Of a DNA stretch of 64,000 bases, positions 8,625 through 21,040 are shown in pieces. This stretch comes from Mesorhizobium sp. WSM3860. GTDB taxonomy: Bacteria; Pseudomonadota; Alphaproteobacteria; Rhizobiales; Rhizobiaceae. Each line of letters begins with the position of its first letter. Position 1 is the first letter of the stretch. The position numbers and the translations under genes were made by a program. The notes below the pieces were generated by a model, which was not told where the DNA came from, did not search any database, and saw nothing but the letters and a program-made list of their open reading frames with translations. The stretch lies in contig NZ_NSGF01000003.1 of NCBI RefSeq assembly GCF_002294995.1, positions 372,001 to 436,000 of the forward strand. Direction: 5' to 3'.

Positions 8625-9554
8625 TTAACCCCTCGCCAGCAGCGCCTCCACTTCCTGGAGCGTCGGCATGGAGGGCGCGGTGCCGGGCCGGGTCACCGAA
8701 ATACCTGCGACGGCACAGGCGAAGCGCACAGCCTCCAGCGGCTCGACGCCCTTAGCAAGCGCTGCCGCCAGTCCGCCATTGAATGCGTCGCCCGCCCCCG
8801 TGGTTTCGATCACAGGGCCGGCATCGACGGCGCCGACATGATCGGATCGCTCCCTGGTGTGCAGCAGCGCGCCCTTCTCGCCAAGCGTCACGATGACGGC
8901 GCCGACGCCCTTCGCCAGCAGCGCGTCGGCAGCGCGACGGGCATCATCGACCGAAGAGACGGAGATACCGGTCAGCCCCTCGGCCTCGGACTCGTTGGGC
9001 GTGACGTAGTCGCAAAGCGCGTAGATGCTGTCCGGCAGGGTGGCGGCCGGCGCCGGGTTGAGAATGGTAGTCACCCCTGCCCCGCGCGCAATTTGCAAGG
9101 CTTTCAGCGCCGCGTCGATCGGCTGCTCGAGCTGGGTGACGAAGACGCCCGCCGAGCGGATCAGGTCGGCATGCGCCTCGATGTCAGCGGACGAGATCAG
9201 CATCGCAGCACCCGGGCTGACGATGATGGCGTTGTTGCCGCTGCCCTCCTCGACAAAGATATAAGCCGCCCCGGTATAGCTGTCCGGCGTATCGATGACC
9301 GCGCTCTTGACGCCTGCATCCTTCCACGTCTGCTTGGCCATGTCGGCAAAGGCATCGATGCCGAGCCGGGTCAGAAAAGTGATGTCGGCGCCGAGCTTGC
9401 CGGCCGCGACCGCCTGGTTCGAGCCCTTGCCGCCGGGTCCGAGCTTGAACGAATTGCCGAGGATCGTCTCGCCCATGCGCGGCTGGCGGTCAGCGCGATA
9501 GGCAGTGTCGGCGACGAACACACCCAGGATGAGGACTGGCTTGCTGGCGGACAT
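8625..9554 (-). CDS. rbsK: Ribokinase / PfkB-family sugar kinase
   Basis: 309 aa. The PfkB N-terminal GPGGKGSNQAVAAGKLGA and C-terminal ETTGAGDAFNGGLAAAL (anion hole and catalytic Asp) are both intact. It phosphorylates ribose or a related pentose at O5. The start at 9554 has GGAG eight bases upstream. It is six bases downstream of the RbsD/FucU gene, so the two are co-transcribed from the UgpC-type ATPase side. Confidence 0.88.
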   Translation of the reverse strand: MSASKPVLILGVFVADTAYRADRQPRMGETILGNSFKLGPGGKGSNQAVAAGKLGADITFLTRLGIDAFADMAKQTWKDAGVKSAVIDTPDSYTGAAYIFVEEGSGNNAIIVSPGAAMLISSADIEAHADLIRSAGVFVTQLEQPIDAALKALQIARGAGVTTILNPAPAATLPDSIYALCDYVTPNESEAEGLTGISVSSVDDARRAADALLAKGVGAVIVTLGEKGALLHTRERSDHVGAVDAGPVIETTGAGDAFNGGLAAALAKGVEPLEAVRFACAVAGISVTRPGTAPSMPTLQEVEALLARG

Positions 9555-9559
9555 CTCCC

Positions 9560-10012
9560 TTACTCCGCATCCGGCGGAATGACGCCCTTGCGGAAGGCAA
9601 AGCAGCCATAGAAGCGGCGCTCGCCGGTCTGGATGACGCAATAGGCCTTCTTGGCCCGCTCGTAGAAGGCGTAGCGCTCGATCGAGATCATTGGCCAGGG
9701 TTTGCCCTCGGCCGCGTCGATTTCCTTCTGCACCTCCTTCTGCACCGGCGGGATTTCGTTCGGCTTGCCGACGATCTCCATGCGCGCGGCCGCGTCGTTG
9801 ACGAAGCTGTCCAGCGGATAGAGCGACAGCACCGCCTTCACGACTTCAGCCGCCGGCGCATCGATGCGCACCAGCTTGCCGAGCACGGTATGCTTTGCGA
9901 CGGAGTCGGATGGGAAATTGGTGTCGGCGATGATCAGGTCGTCGCCGTGCCCCATCGCCCGCAGCGCCTGGAGCACGTCGGCATTGAGCAGCGGATTGAT
10001 CCCTTTGAGCAT
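9560..10012 (-). CDS. RbsD/FucU-family sugar mutarotase
   Basis: 150 aa. MLKGINPLLNADVLQALRAM and the later HGDDLIIADTNFP are hallmarks of the family, in which His and Asp of this kind act in pyranose interconversion. RbsD acts on ribose, FucU on L-fucose; the longer, C-terminally extended form with YAFYERAKKAYCVI is closer to FucU-type proteins. Located between the ATPase gene and ribokinase in one minus-strand operon, it would feed the kinase the correct anomer. Confidence 0.88.
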   Translation of the reverse strand: MLKGINPLLNADVLQALRAMGHGDDLIIADTNFPSDSVAKHTVLGKLVRIDAPAAEVVKAVLSLYPLDSFVNDAAARMEIVGKPNEIPPVQKEVQKEIDAAEGKPWPMISIERYAFYERAKKAYCVIQTGERRFYGCFAFRKGVIPPDAE

Positions 10013-10036
10013 GGTTTCCTCGATGTGTGTTTGCAG

Positions 10037-11095
<1,059 letters not shown>

Positions 11096-11179
11096 TGTCT
11101 CCCCTATCTTTTTCGGTGAAGCTAGCCATTGCCAACGGCAAGGGCAAGTCGGTATCTTATAGATAAAAAGCCGATCTTG

Positions 11180-11208
11180 TTGACAAGGTAATCGATTACG
11201 CAAATAGT
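11180..11208. promoter_or_regulatory. Divergent promoter region with LacI-type palindrome
   Basis: The perfect 12-bp palindrome GTAATCGATTAC (11188-11199) has the central CG and AAT/ATT arms of LacI/GalR-family operators. It lies just downstream of TTGACA (11180-11185) in the 279-base gap between the divergent ATPase and binding-protein genes, where it could control both sides. No LacI-family gene is in the window. Confidence 0.4.
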
Positions 11209-11374
11209 GGCGAGTGCCAATCCGAATGCCGGTCCTTGTCCCGAAAATCGGATCTCCAGGCGACGCAGGGTGGGGTCCCACGCTCCCCTATGGTATAGGA
11301 GAACCGCAGACGTTTCGACGTCCGAGAGATTGGCAGAATCAATTCACGACTGAAGTTTTGGGAGGAACCTTGAG

Positions 11375-13039
11375 ATGAGAGTCGATCTTTACGAAAAACT
11401 GGTGCGTGCCGGGGCGACCCGCCGCGATTTGCTGAAGGGCGCAGCCAGTATGGCGGCGCTCGCAGCGGCGTCCGGCACCGGGCTTGGCGCGCTGACCAGG
11501 CCGGCGGCTGCCGCCGACGACCTGCGCGCGAAAATCCTGCAGATACCCGGCGTCGGCAAAGGCCAGCCGACAGACGCCGACTTCCAGAAAGTCGGTGAGC
11601 TCTGCCTGGAAGCGACCAAGGCCAACGTCAAGCAAGGTGAGTTCGCCGGTGTCGAGCTCACCTTCATGGGCCTCAACAACCAGAACCTGCACAACGTGCT
11701 GTTCCGCGGCTTCCTGAAGCCGTGGGAAGCCTATACCGGCGCCAAGATCAGCTGGATCGACCTCGCCCAGGCCGACTACAATGCCCGTCTGCAGCAGTCG
11801 ATCGCGACCAAAACCGTCGACTTCGACATTATCGAGATGGGTGCGCCCTTCGAGGGCGACGTCTGCGGCAAGGGCCTTACCTCGGAGATGCCCGACTGGG
11901 TCAAAAAGCAGATCGACATGGACGATCTCGTCAACTACCTCAAGCCGCCGGTCGGCACTTGGGACGGCAAGCAGTATCGCGTGACCATCGACGGCGATAC
12001 GCACAACTTCAACTACCGCACCGACGTATTCTCCGATCCCGACCTCGCCAAGGCCTGGAAGGAGAGCGGCGCGACGACGGAATGGGGCGTGCCCAAGACC
12101 TGGCAGGAAGTGCAGGCCGTCACCAAGTTCCTCAAGGGCAAGCAGTTCAAGGGCCAGGACGTCTATGGCTATCTCGACGCGCCCAAGCCCTGGGGCGGCT
12201 TCGGTTTCTACTTCCTCGGCAGCCGCGCCTCGGCCTATGCCAAGCACCCCGACGACAAGGCCTGGCTGTTCGATCCGGATACGATGAAGCCGCGCATCAA
12301 CAACCCGGCTTGGGTACGGGCCATTCAGGACGTGATCGACGCCCTGCCCTCGGAGCCGCCGGATCAGATCAACGCCGATCCGAACACCACCGGCTTCCAG
12401 CAGTTCCTGGCCGGCACGGGCTCGATGATCCCGTGGTGGGGGGATATCGGCTCCAACGTCAAGACCAACGACTCCTCGGTCGTGGGCGATGTCACCGGCT
12501 TTTCGATCCTGCCGGGCTCGGACGACGTCTACAATTCGAAGACCGGCAAGTGGGACAAGCTGGCCAGCGGCCCGAACTATGCGCCGAACTGCGCCTATCT
12601 CGGCTGGGGCGTCTATGTCATGGCCCGCGTCGACAGCGACGAGAAGAAGAAGAAGGCGGCCTGGTCGGCGGCGGCCCATCTCGGCGGCAAGGATCTGTCG
12701 CTGTGGTGCGCGGCCTATCCATCAGGCTTCCAGCCCTATCGCAACTCCCATTTCAACATTCCGGAATGGGTGGCGGCCGGCTATGACGAGGCCTTCATTA
12801 CCTCGTATCTGAAGTCGGAGGGCGACTCCTACAACCACCCGAACGCCGCGATCGAGCCGCGCATCCCCGGCATCTTCCAGTATTACAGCGCCGCCGAGGA
12901 CATCCTGGCCAACACCTTCGCCGGCAAGATGAAGGCGCAGGAAGGTGCGGATGCCATCGCCGCCGCCTGGGAGAAACTGACCGACCAGATCGGCCGCGAG
13001 AATCAGATCAAGCTCTACAAAGCCTCGCTCGGCATGTAG
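11375..13039 (+). CDS. Tat-exported carbohydrate ABC transporter substrate-binding protein
   Basis: 554 aa, unusually long for a sugar-binding protein. The twin-arginine signal ATRRDLLKGAASMAALAAAS starts near residue 14, so it is folded before export. The mature part is a family 1 (SBP_bac_1) binding protein, here of the large subgroup that occurs with the UgpC-type ATPase. The start follows GGGAGG. Two permease genes follow after a strong hairpin. Confidence 0.88.
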   Translation: MRVDLYEKLVRAGATRRDLLKGAASMAALAAASGTGLGALTRPAAAADDLRAKILQIPGVGKGQPTDADFQKVGELCLEATKANVKQGEFAGVELTFMGLNNQNLHNVLFRGFLKPWEAYTGAKISWIDLAQADYNARLQQSIATKTVDFDIIEMGAPFEGDVCGKGLTSEMPDWVKKQIDMDDLVNYLKPPVGTWDGKQYRVTIDGDTHNFNYRTDVFSDPDLAKAWKESGATTEWGVPKTWQEVQAVTKFLKGKQFKGQDVYGYLDAPKPWGGFGFYFLGSRASAYAKHPDDKAWLFDPDTMKPRINNPAWVRAIQDVIDALPSEPPDQINADPNTTGFQQFLAGTGSMIPWWGDIGSNVKTNDSSVVGDVTGFSILPGSDDVYNSKTGKWDKLASGPNYAPNCAYLGWGVYVMARVDSDEKKKKAAWSAAAHLGGKDLSLWCAAYPSGFQPYRNSHFNIPEWVAAGYDEAFITSYLKSEGDSYNHPNAAIEPRIPGIFQYYSAAEDILANTFAGKMKAQEGADAIAAAWEKLTDQIGRENQIKLYKASLGM

Positions 13040-13057
13040 GCTGTCTCATGAGAAGTC

Positions 13058-13086
13058 GCGGCCCGGCGACCTCGTCGCCGGGCCGC
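13058..13086 (+). promoter_or_regulatory. Perfect 13-bp hairpin after the binding-protein gene
   Basis: GCGGCCCGGCGAC and GTCGCCGGGCCGC pair perfectly across a 3-base loop, 18 bases after the stop. No U-run follows. It matches the position of the hairpin at 3796 in the other importer and probably stabilises the upstream mRNA or lowers permease expression. Confidence 0.65.
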
Positions 13087-13122
13087 ATGTTGACCGGCAA
13101 TGGCCGGTCATTTGGACTTCCA

Positions 13123-13164
13123 GCAATTTCAGGAAAACGTGAAGCGGTTTTCCTCCGGAATTGC
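13123..13164. repeat. Dispersed palindromic repeat, family GCAATT (copy 1)
   Basis: An imperfect 42-base palindrome running from GCAATTTCAGGAAAAC to GGTTTTCCTCCGGAATTGC. Close copies lie at 51776-51819 and 58816-58857. All three are in intergenic DNA. Confidence 0.7.
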
Positions 13165-13193
13165 ATCAAAACGAAAAGATTGAGGCGAGAGGC

Positions 13194-14315
13194 GTGGCTG
13201 AGCAGACTTCGACCGCCAATGCATGGCCGGCTAACTCCGCAGCGACCGATCTGATCCCGCCAGGCCGCAAGCGCCTCGGCTGGGCCCTGATGATCGCCGC
13301 GACGCTCGTGCTGCTGGCGACGATCGTGATGCAGATCCTCTACAAGACTGAGGTCGACACGATCGGCTTCTATACGTGGCGTCCCGTGGTCTACGCTTAT
13401 GTGCTGTGGGGCGTGGCGCTCGGCGCCTGGCAAGTGCTGACGCGTGGCGAGGACGGCCAGCGCGCGCTGTTCCTGCTGCCGGCACTGCTCTTCACCGTCG
13501 CCATGGTGATCTTCCCGACGCTGTTCGGCTTTTATATCGCGCTGACCGACTGGAATCTCAGCTCCTTCGCTGGCCGCAGGTTCAACGGGCTCGACAATTT
13601 CTGGCAGATGCTGGCCGACCCCTACTACCGCAACGCGCTCTTCAACATGGTGCTCTATGTGCTGGCGGTGCTGGTCGAATATGTCATCGCCTTCGGACTT
13701 GCGCTGCTGCTCAACGCGCAGATCCGCGCCAGAAAGTTTTTCCGCGTGGTCTTCCTGCTGCCGCTCATGCTGTCGCCGGTCGCGGTCTCTTGGATGGTCG
13801 GCAAATCGCTGATGGAATACCGGTTCGGACCGGCATCGACGCTGGCGCGCCATCTCGGCTGGGACAATCCCGCCTTCTTCTCCGACCCGATCATCGCGCG
13901 CATCTCGATCATGGTGCTCGACGCCTGGACCTTCATTCCGTTCATGATGATCATGCTGCTCGCCGGCCTCCAGGCGATGTCGCGCGAGGTGATCGAGGCG
14001 GCGCGCGTCGATGGCGCGACGACGTGGCAGACCTTCTGGCAGGTTACCTTCCCGCTGATGCTGCCCGTGTCTGTGACGGCGGTGATCCTGCGCATCATCT
14101 TCAAGCTGAAGCTAGCCGACATCATCATCACGGTGACGTCCGGCGGGCCCGGCGGCGCCACCGATTCCGTTTCGAGCTTCATCTACCGCGAATATCGCGA
14201 CCGTTCGAATGTCGGCTACGGCACCATGCTCGCCATGGTCTATCTGATCATCATCGTCGTGTTCGTCACCTGGCTGCTGAAGCTCGCCAGCCGCTTCGTG
14301 CGCAACGTCAACTGA
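13194..14315 (+). CDS. Carbohydrate ABC transporter permease (MalF/UgpA type)
   Basis: 373 aa with about eight hydrophobic segments, two of them in an N-terminal extension. The EAA coupling loop reads EVIEAARVDGATTWQTFWQV. I chose GTG at 13194 (GAGAGG upstream, protein begins MAEQTS); a TTG at 13161 falls inside a dispersed palindrome. The second permease starts eight bases after the stop. Confidence 0.88.
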   Translation: MAEQTSTANAWPANSAATDLIPPGRKRLGWALMIAATLVLLATIVMQILYKTEVDTIGFYTWRPVVYAYVLWGVALGAWQVLTRGEDGQRALFLLPALLFTVAMVIFPTLFGFYIALTDWNLSSFAGRRFNGLDNFWQMLADPYYRNALFNMVLYVLAVLVEYVIAFGLALLLNAQIRARKFFRVVFLLPLMLSPVAVSWMVGKSLMEYRFGPASTLARHLGWDNPAFFSDPIIARISIMVLDAWTFIPFMMIMLLAGLQAMSREVIEAARVDGATTWQTFWQVTFPLMLPVSVTAVILRIIFKLKLADIIITVTSGGPGGATDSVSSFIYREYRDRSNVGYGTMLAMVYLIIIVVFVTWLLKLASRFVRNVN

Positions 14316-14323
14316 GCGTCCAT

Positions 14324-15241
14324 ATGAGCGTCCAGACCACCGAATATACCGTTTCCGATATCCGGTCGCCGGCGGCCTTCCTCGCCAGCCGCGTCTTCAT
14401 CTATGGCGCGCTGGTGTTCTGGTCCTTCATCTGCCTGTTCCCGATCTATTGGACGATCACTACCTCGTTCAAGTCGGCGGTCGATGTCACGCAGGGGCAC
14501 CTCATCCCGTTCGTCGACTTCCGGCCCGACTGGAAAGGCTGGCGCTCACTCGGCCTGTCGCCGGATTCGATCTTCCAGACCTCGACGGTGCGCGACGAGT
14601 TCCTGAAACGCTTCATGAACTCGGTCATTACCTCTGTCGGCGCGTCGAGCCTCGCCATCATCATCGGCAGCCTCGCCGCCTATGGCCTGACCCGTTACCG
14701 CTACAAGTTCGCCTGGTTCAAGAACGAGGACATCTCCTTCTTCTTCCTCTCGCAGTTGATCCTGCCGCCGGTGGTGCTGGCGCTGCCGTTCCTGGTGCTT
14801 TACCGCGAAGTGGCCCTGCTCGACACCCGCATTGGCCTTGTGCTCCTCTATACGCTGATGGTTCTGCCGATCGTCATCTGGATCATGCGCGACCAGTTCA
14901 ACTCCATTCCCGTCGAGCTCGAAGAGGCGGCACTCGTCGACGGCCTGTCGATCTGGGGCGCCTTCTTCCGCATTGTCATGCCGATCGCGCTCCCCGGCAT
15001 GGTCGCCGCCTTCATCCTGGCGATGGTGCTGTGCTGGAACGAGTATTTCTTCGCCGCCCTTCTGACATCGACGGACGCCAAGACCATTCCCGTCATGGTG
15101 GCGAGCCAGACCGGCTCGCAAGGCATCAACTGGTGGTCGATGGCGGCCCTGGCGACGGCAGCCATCGCACCGCTGGCGATCATCGGCATCGCGCTCGAAC
15201 GCTATCTGATCATGGGCATGACGGCCGGTTCGGTGAAGTAG
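14324..15241 (+). CDS. Carbohydrate ABC transporter permease (MalG/UgpE type)
   Basis: 305 aa, about six membrane segments. The EAA loop is ELEEAALVDGLSIWGAFFRI. It pairs with the permease at 13194 to form the channel, with the binding protein at 11375 and the divergent ATPase at 10037. It is the last gene of the operon; a gene on the other strand ends 36 bases on. Confidence 0.9.
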   Translation: MSVQTTEYTVSDIRSPAAFLASRVFIYGALVFWSFICLFPIYWTITTSFKSAVDVTQGHLIPFVDFRPDWKGWRSLGLSPDSIFQTSTVRDEFLKRFMNSVITSVGASSLAIIIGSLAAYGLTRYRYKFAWFKNEDISFFFLSQLILPPVVLALPFLVLYREVALLDTRIGLVLLYTLMVLPIVIWIMRDQFNSIPVELEEAALVDGLSIWGAFFRIVMPIALPGMVAAFILAMVLCWNEYFFAALLTSTDAKTIPVMVASQTGSQGINWWSMAALATAAIAPLAIIGIALERYLIMGMTAGSVK

Positions 15242-15276
15242 GCGCCTTCCCCTTCCCCCTGTGGGAGAAGGGGGAG

Positions 15277-16020
15277 TTAGGCCCGCAATATCGCCCGCAA
15301 ATGCTCGAGGATCATCGCCACACCCTTCCGGCCCAGCTCGGCCGAGGCATCCGATGCGCCTTTTGTGTACCAGCCGGTATTGTCCGCGAAATGACCGGCA
15401 TCCACCGCTTCGGGACAGAGCGCCAGCATCAGCGAGGTCTCGCCGATGCCGGCATGGTCGAATGGATACTTGCCGGTCATTGCGGCCGGCATCAGCGGGT
15501 GCACCTGCACCCAGTTGAAGACGTTCTCGCCCTGGGCATGGCCGGCATAGTAGTCGACCATCGTGTCCGAGCCCCACCATCCCTCGCCGCGTTCGTTTTC
15601 CAGGAAGCGGAAGATCGCCTGCCGGCCGGCGGTCTTGAAGGCGAGATCGGTCGGCATGCCGGCAACAAAATTCTCGGTCTGGTGATGGATGATGGCGTGG
15701 ATGTTGCGGAAGCCGATGCGCAGCAGGCCGTAGAACAGCTCCTCGGCGAAAGGCGCCAGCACCGGACCGCCGACCTGAACCGAGCCGCTGCCTTCCGGCG
15801 GCGCCACGGCATAGCTCGCCGCGCCATAATAGAAGGGTGGCAGGATGACGATGTCCCGCTCCTTCTCGACAAGTTCGAGCGTCTTGATGACGGCGAGCGT
15901 GTCCATGCCGACCGCCATGTGCTCGCCATGGTATTCGAGCACGCCGAGCGGCAGCGCGACCGGCCAGTTCTCCTCGATCGTCTTGCGGATCTGGTGCGGC
16001 AGCATCAGTTCGTAGCGCAT
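15277..16020 (-). CDS. Creatininase-family amidohydrolase
   Basis: 247 aa, the usual length of the family. E29-Y-H31 and D40 in LEYHGEHMAVGMD correspond to the first metal ligands (ExH...D) of creatininase. The second signature, normally NGHGGN, reads HHQTEN (residues 112-117), so active-site details differ. It is five bases downstream of the SIS-domain gene and likely translated with it. Family members open cyclic amides or deformylate; the role in a sugar locus is unknown. Confidence 0.8.
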   Translation of the reverse strand: MRYELMLPHQIRKTIEENWPVALPLGVLEYHGEHMAVGMDTLAVIKTLELVEKERDIVILPPFYYGAASYAVAPPEGSGSVQVGGPVLAPFAEELFYGLLRIGFRNIHAIIHHQTENFVAGMPTDLAFKTAGRQAIFRFLENERGEGWWGSDTMVDYYAGHAQGENVFNWVQVHPLMPAAMTGKYPFDHAGIGETSLMLALCPEAVDAGHFADNTGWYTKGASDASAELGRKGVAMILEHLRAILRA

Positions 16021-16025
16021 GTCCC

Positions 16026-16592
16026 CTACTCCATGTTGGTGTGCCGGGCGCGCATCGCCTCCGGCGTTGCGCCGGTCAGCGCCTTGAGTTTCAGCACCAT
16101 CACCTCGAACAACAGGAAAAGCGCTCCCTCGAACAGTGAGCCCATCGGCAGCACCGAGCTTCTGGCGGCGCCTTGGTCGCTGGCCATGGTCTGGGCCGGA
16201 ACGAGCAGCGTGAAGTCGGCAAGCTTTGCCGCGCTACCCGCCGGTTCGGCCGTGAGCAGCAGCACCTTGGCGCCGGCCGCGCGGGCCACACGCATCAAGG
16301 TGAGAACGGTGGGGGTCTCGCCCGGTCCGGAACTCGCCAGGAAAATATCGCCCTCGCCGAGCGGCGGCGTGGTCATGTCGCCGACTACGGAGACCGGCAA
16401 GCCGAGATGGAACAGCCGCATCGCAAAGCCTTTGACCTGCAGCGCTTCGCGGCCGCAGCCATAGACGACGATCTTGCCAGCGCCGGCGATCATCGCGCAG
16501 GCGGCGTCGACCCGACCGTCATCGATGCGCCCCATCACGGCGCCAAGCTCGTCCAGCGCAGTCGCAAACAACTCCGATCCGGCTTGCGCCAT
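16026..16592 (-). CDS. SIS-domain sugar isomerase (6-phospho-3-hexuloisomerase-like)
   Basis: 188 aa, one SIS domain. IVVYGCGREALQVKGFAMRL and FLASSGPGETPTVL form the phosphosugar-binding loops. Length and layout match hexulose-phosphate isomerases (HxlB), but no HxlA partner is present. It probably isomerises a keto-sugar phosphate from the neighbouring transport locus. It is upstream of the creatininase-family gene in a two-gene operon. Confidence 0.78.
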   Translation of the reverse strand: MAQAGSELFATALDELGAVMGRIDDGRVDAACAMIAGAGKIVVYGCGREALQVKGFAMRLFHLGLPVSVVGDMTTPPLGEGDIFLASSGPGETPTVLTLMRVARAAGAKVLLLTAEPAGSAAKLADFTLLVPAQTMASDQGAARSSVLPMGSLFEGALFLLFEVMVLKLKALTGATPEAMRARHTNME

Positions 16593-16744
16593 GGCTGCTC
16601 ATCCTGTCTGCTGATGTCTTAATAGGCATGCGGCTTTGCGGTCGCGTTCGGCGCGAAACACTTGTTTTTGTTCATGCTATCACCGCGAAAATTCGTGTCC
16701 AACGAGCCTCGGCGCTTTTGCTGTGCCACCGGCGTGATAGTGTC

Positions 16745-17803
16745 ATGTCAGACAAATCAATCCAGGACATCATTGCGGATATGAAGACAAGGCATTTCGA
16801 CCGCATCGGCAATGGCGGCATCACCTTCACCGAGCTTGGTTTCGGCACCGCGCCGCTCGGCAATCTCTACCGCGCCGTCTCGGATGAGGATGCCAATGCC
16901 ACGCTGGAGGCGGCGTGGAAGACCGGCTGCCGCTATTTCGACACCGCTCCGCTCTATGGCCTCGGCCTCTCCGAAACCCGGCTCAACCCGTTCCTGCGCG
17001 GCAAGAAGCGCGACGACTATGTTCTGTCGAGCAAGGTCGGCCGTCTCATGCGCGTCTCTGCGCCCGACGAGCGAACCGGCATCGGCAAGTTCTTCGAGAC
17101 GCCCTCGCGCCGGGAAGTCTACGATTACAGTTACGACGGCGTGATGCGCTCCTTCGAGGCCTCGCTCGAGCGTCTCGGCGTCGACCGCATCGACATCCTT
17201 TATGTGCACGATGTCGACATCTTCACCCATGGCAGCAAGGAGGCTTCCGACCGGCGCATCGAGGAGTTTATGTCTTCGGGCTATTACGCGCTGCTTGCAC
17301 TGCGTGACCAGGGGGTGATCAAGGCTTTCGGAGGCGGTATCAACGAGTGGCAGGTTTGCCAGACGCTCGCCGAGCGCGGCGATTTCGACCTCTTCCTGCT
17401 CGCCGGCCGCTATACGCTGCTCGAGCAGGATGCGCTTGCGAGCTTCCTGCCGCTCTGTGAGAAGCGCGGCATCGGCATCGTTCTTGGCGGGCCCTACAAT
17501 TCCGGCATCCTGGCGACAGGGCCGAAGCCCGGCGCCTTCTACAACTACGCAGAGGCGCCGAAAGACGTGCTCGATCGCGTGGCGCGCATCGAGGCGGTCT
17601 GCAAGCGCCATGGCGTGCGGCTGATCGAGGCGGCGTTGCAGTTCCCGCTGCGGCACCCTTCCGTGATGTCGGTAATCCCCGGCGGCCAACGGCCGGCCGA
17701 AGTCGAAAGCAACCGTGCGCTGCTCGACGTCAAGATCCCGACAGCCTTGTGGGCGGATCTCAAGCAGGAAGGCTTGATGCGCGCCGACGCGCCTACCGCC
17801 TGA
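16745..17803 (+). CDS. Aldo/keto reductase (L-fucose / pyridoxal dehydrogenase-like)
   Basis: 352 aa. The catalytic tetrad is visible as D66, Y71, K97 and H155. TELGFGTAPLGNLY near the start is typical of the branch that includes pyridoxal 4-dehydrogenase, L-fucose and D-threo-aldose dehydrogenases. The start at 16745 lacks a clear ribosome site; ATG at 16781 is an alternative. With the FucU-like mutarotase nearby, oxidation of a 6-deoxyhexose or pentose to the lactone is plausible. It is divergent from the SIS gene. Confidence 0.82.
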   Translation: MSDKSIQDIIADMKTRHFDRIGNGGITFTELGFGTAPLGNLYRAVSDEDANATLEAAWKTGCRYFDTAPLYGLGLSETRLNPFLRGKKRDDYVLSSKVGRLMRVSAPDERTGIGKFFETPSRREVYDYSYDGVMRSFEASLERLGVDRIDILYVHDVDIFTHGSKEASDRRIEEFMSSGYYALLALRDQGVIKAFGGGINEWQVCQTLAERGDFDLFLLAGRYTLLEQDALASFLPLCEKRGIGIVLGGPYNSGILATGPKPGAFYNYAEAPKDVLDRVARIEAVCKRHGVRLIEAALQFPLRHPSVMSVIPGGQRPAEVESNRALLDVKIPTALWADLKQEGLMRADAPTA

Positions 17804-17832
17804 TGCCGCACACGTGCCCCTGCCGAGGGTCA

Positions 17833-17862
17833 CAAAAAGGAAGAGCCGGGCAAGCCCGGCTC
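17833..17862 (-). terminator. Terminator of hupB
   Basis: Read on the minus strand, GAGCCGGGC-TT-GCCCGGCTC (17862-17843) is followed by TTCCTTTTTG. It lies 24 bases past the hupB stop. Confidence 0.8.
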
Positions 17863-17886
17863 ATCTGATCTTAAAAAGAAAAGGTC

Positions 17887-18159
17887 TTAGTTGACCGCGT
17901 CCTTGAGGCCCTTGCCGGCCGAGAACTTCGGCACGGTGCGCGCCGGAATCTTCACTTCCGCGCCGGTCTGCGGGTTGCGGCCGGTCGAAGCAGCACGTTT
18001 TGACACGGTGAAATTTCCGAAGCCGACAAGCCGGACATCGCCGCCCTTCTTCAGTTCGCCAGTGATCACAGAGAACACCGCATCGACGGCGGACTGCGCA
18101 TCAGCCTTCGAAATGCTTGCGGAGTCGGCGACAGCGGACACCAATTCGTTCTTGTTCAT
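17887..18159 (-). CDS. hupB: HU-family DNA-binding protein
   Basis: 90 aa, the normal HU length. MNKNELVSAVADSASISKADA and the beta-arm signature VGFGNFTVSKRAASTGRNPQTG are those of HU-beta. It is a nucleoid-packing protein. It follows lon, as is usual in alphaproteobacteria, but the lon terminator between them implies its own promoter in the 195-base gap. Confidence 0.97.
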   Translation of the reverse strand: MNKNELVSAVADSASISKADAQSAVDAVFSVITGELKKGGDVRLVGFGNFTVSKRAASTGRNPQTGAEVKIPARTVPKFSAGKGLKDAVN

Positions 18160-18297
18160 AAAAATTCCCTTCCATGAGAAAACCGGAACTACGACTCATC
18201 CGGCAGGAAACGGACTTTAGAAAGAAGCGTTCCGGAACCCAAGCCGAAAACCGCAGAATTCCGGGCTTTTTTCCACTTTTTCGGAGATTTTTCACAT

Positions 18298-18323
18298 GAA
18301 AAAGCCGGGCTGAAAGCCCGGCT
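18298..18323 (-). terminator. Terminator of lon
   Basis: AGCCGGGCT and AGCCCGGCT pair across three bases; on the minus strand the stem runs into TTTTT (18303-18299), 32 bases after the lon stop. Confidence 0.85.
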
Positions 18324-18354
18324 CTCTCTTTGTGCGTCGCAACGTTAGAAGAAA

Positions 18355-20766
<2,412 letters not shown>

Positions 20767-20907
20767 TGTCCAACCTTTCATGTCGCGGCCGCTAATTGAG
20801 CCAACCGCGAATCCTATATTAACGACCGAGCGTCGTTCCGCCTACCACCGTTTGTGACGGGAATTTTACAGCACAGAATTCGGCGCCTTGGCCTTCCGCT
20901 GTTAGGT

Positions 20908-20934
20908 GGATGCGGGCGGTGCAAAGATCAAGGG
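20908..20934 (-). promoter_or_regulatory. Possible heat-shock-type promoter of lon
   Basis: On the minus strand CCCTTGAT is followed after about ten bases by CCGCATCC, a loose RpoH-like pattern about 145 bases before the start. lon is heat-inducible in many proteobacteria; the match here is weak. Confidence 0.25.
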
Positions 20935-20984
20935 TTAACATGCTTTGATCAGCCACTCCATCACCTGCCGGTAAGCCCCTCACA

Positions 20985-21011
20985 GCAAAACGGCGCCACA
21001 CGGGCGCCGTT
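20985..21011 (-). terminator. Terminator of clpX
   Basis: AACGGCGCC and GGCGCCGTT pair across five bases and the minus-strand transcript ends in TTTTGCT, 30 bases past the clpX stop. Confidence 0.82.
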
Positions 21012-21040
21012 CCATGAAAATTTGCCGGATCAGTGCCATT

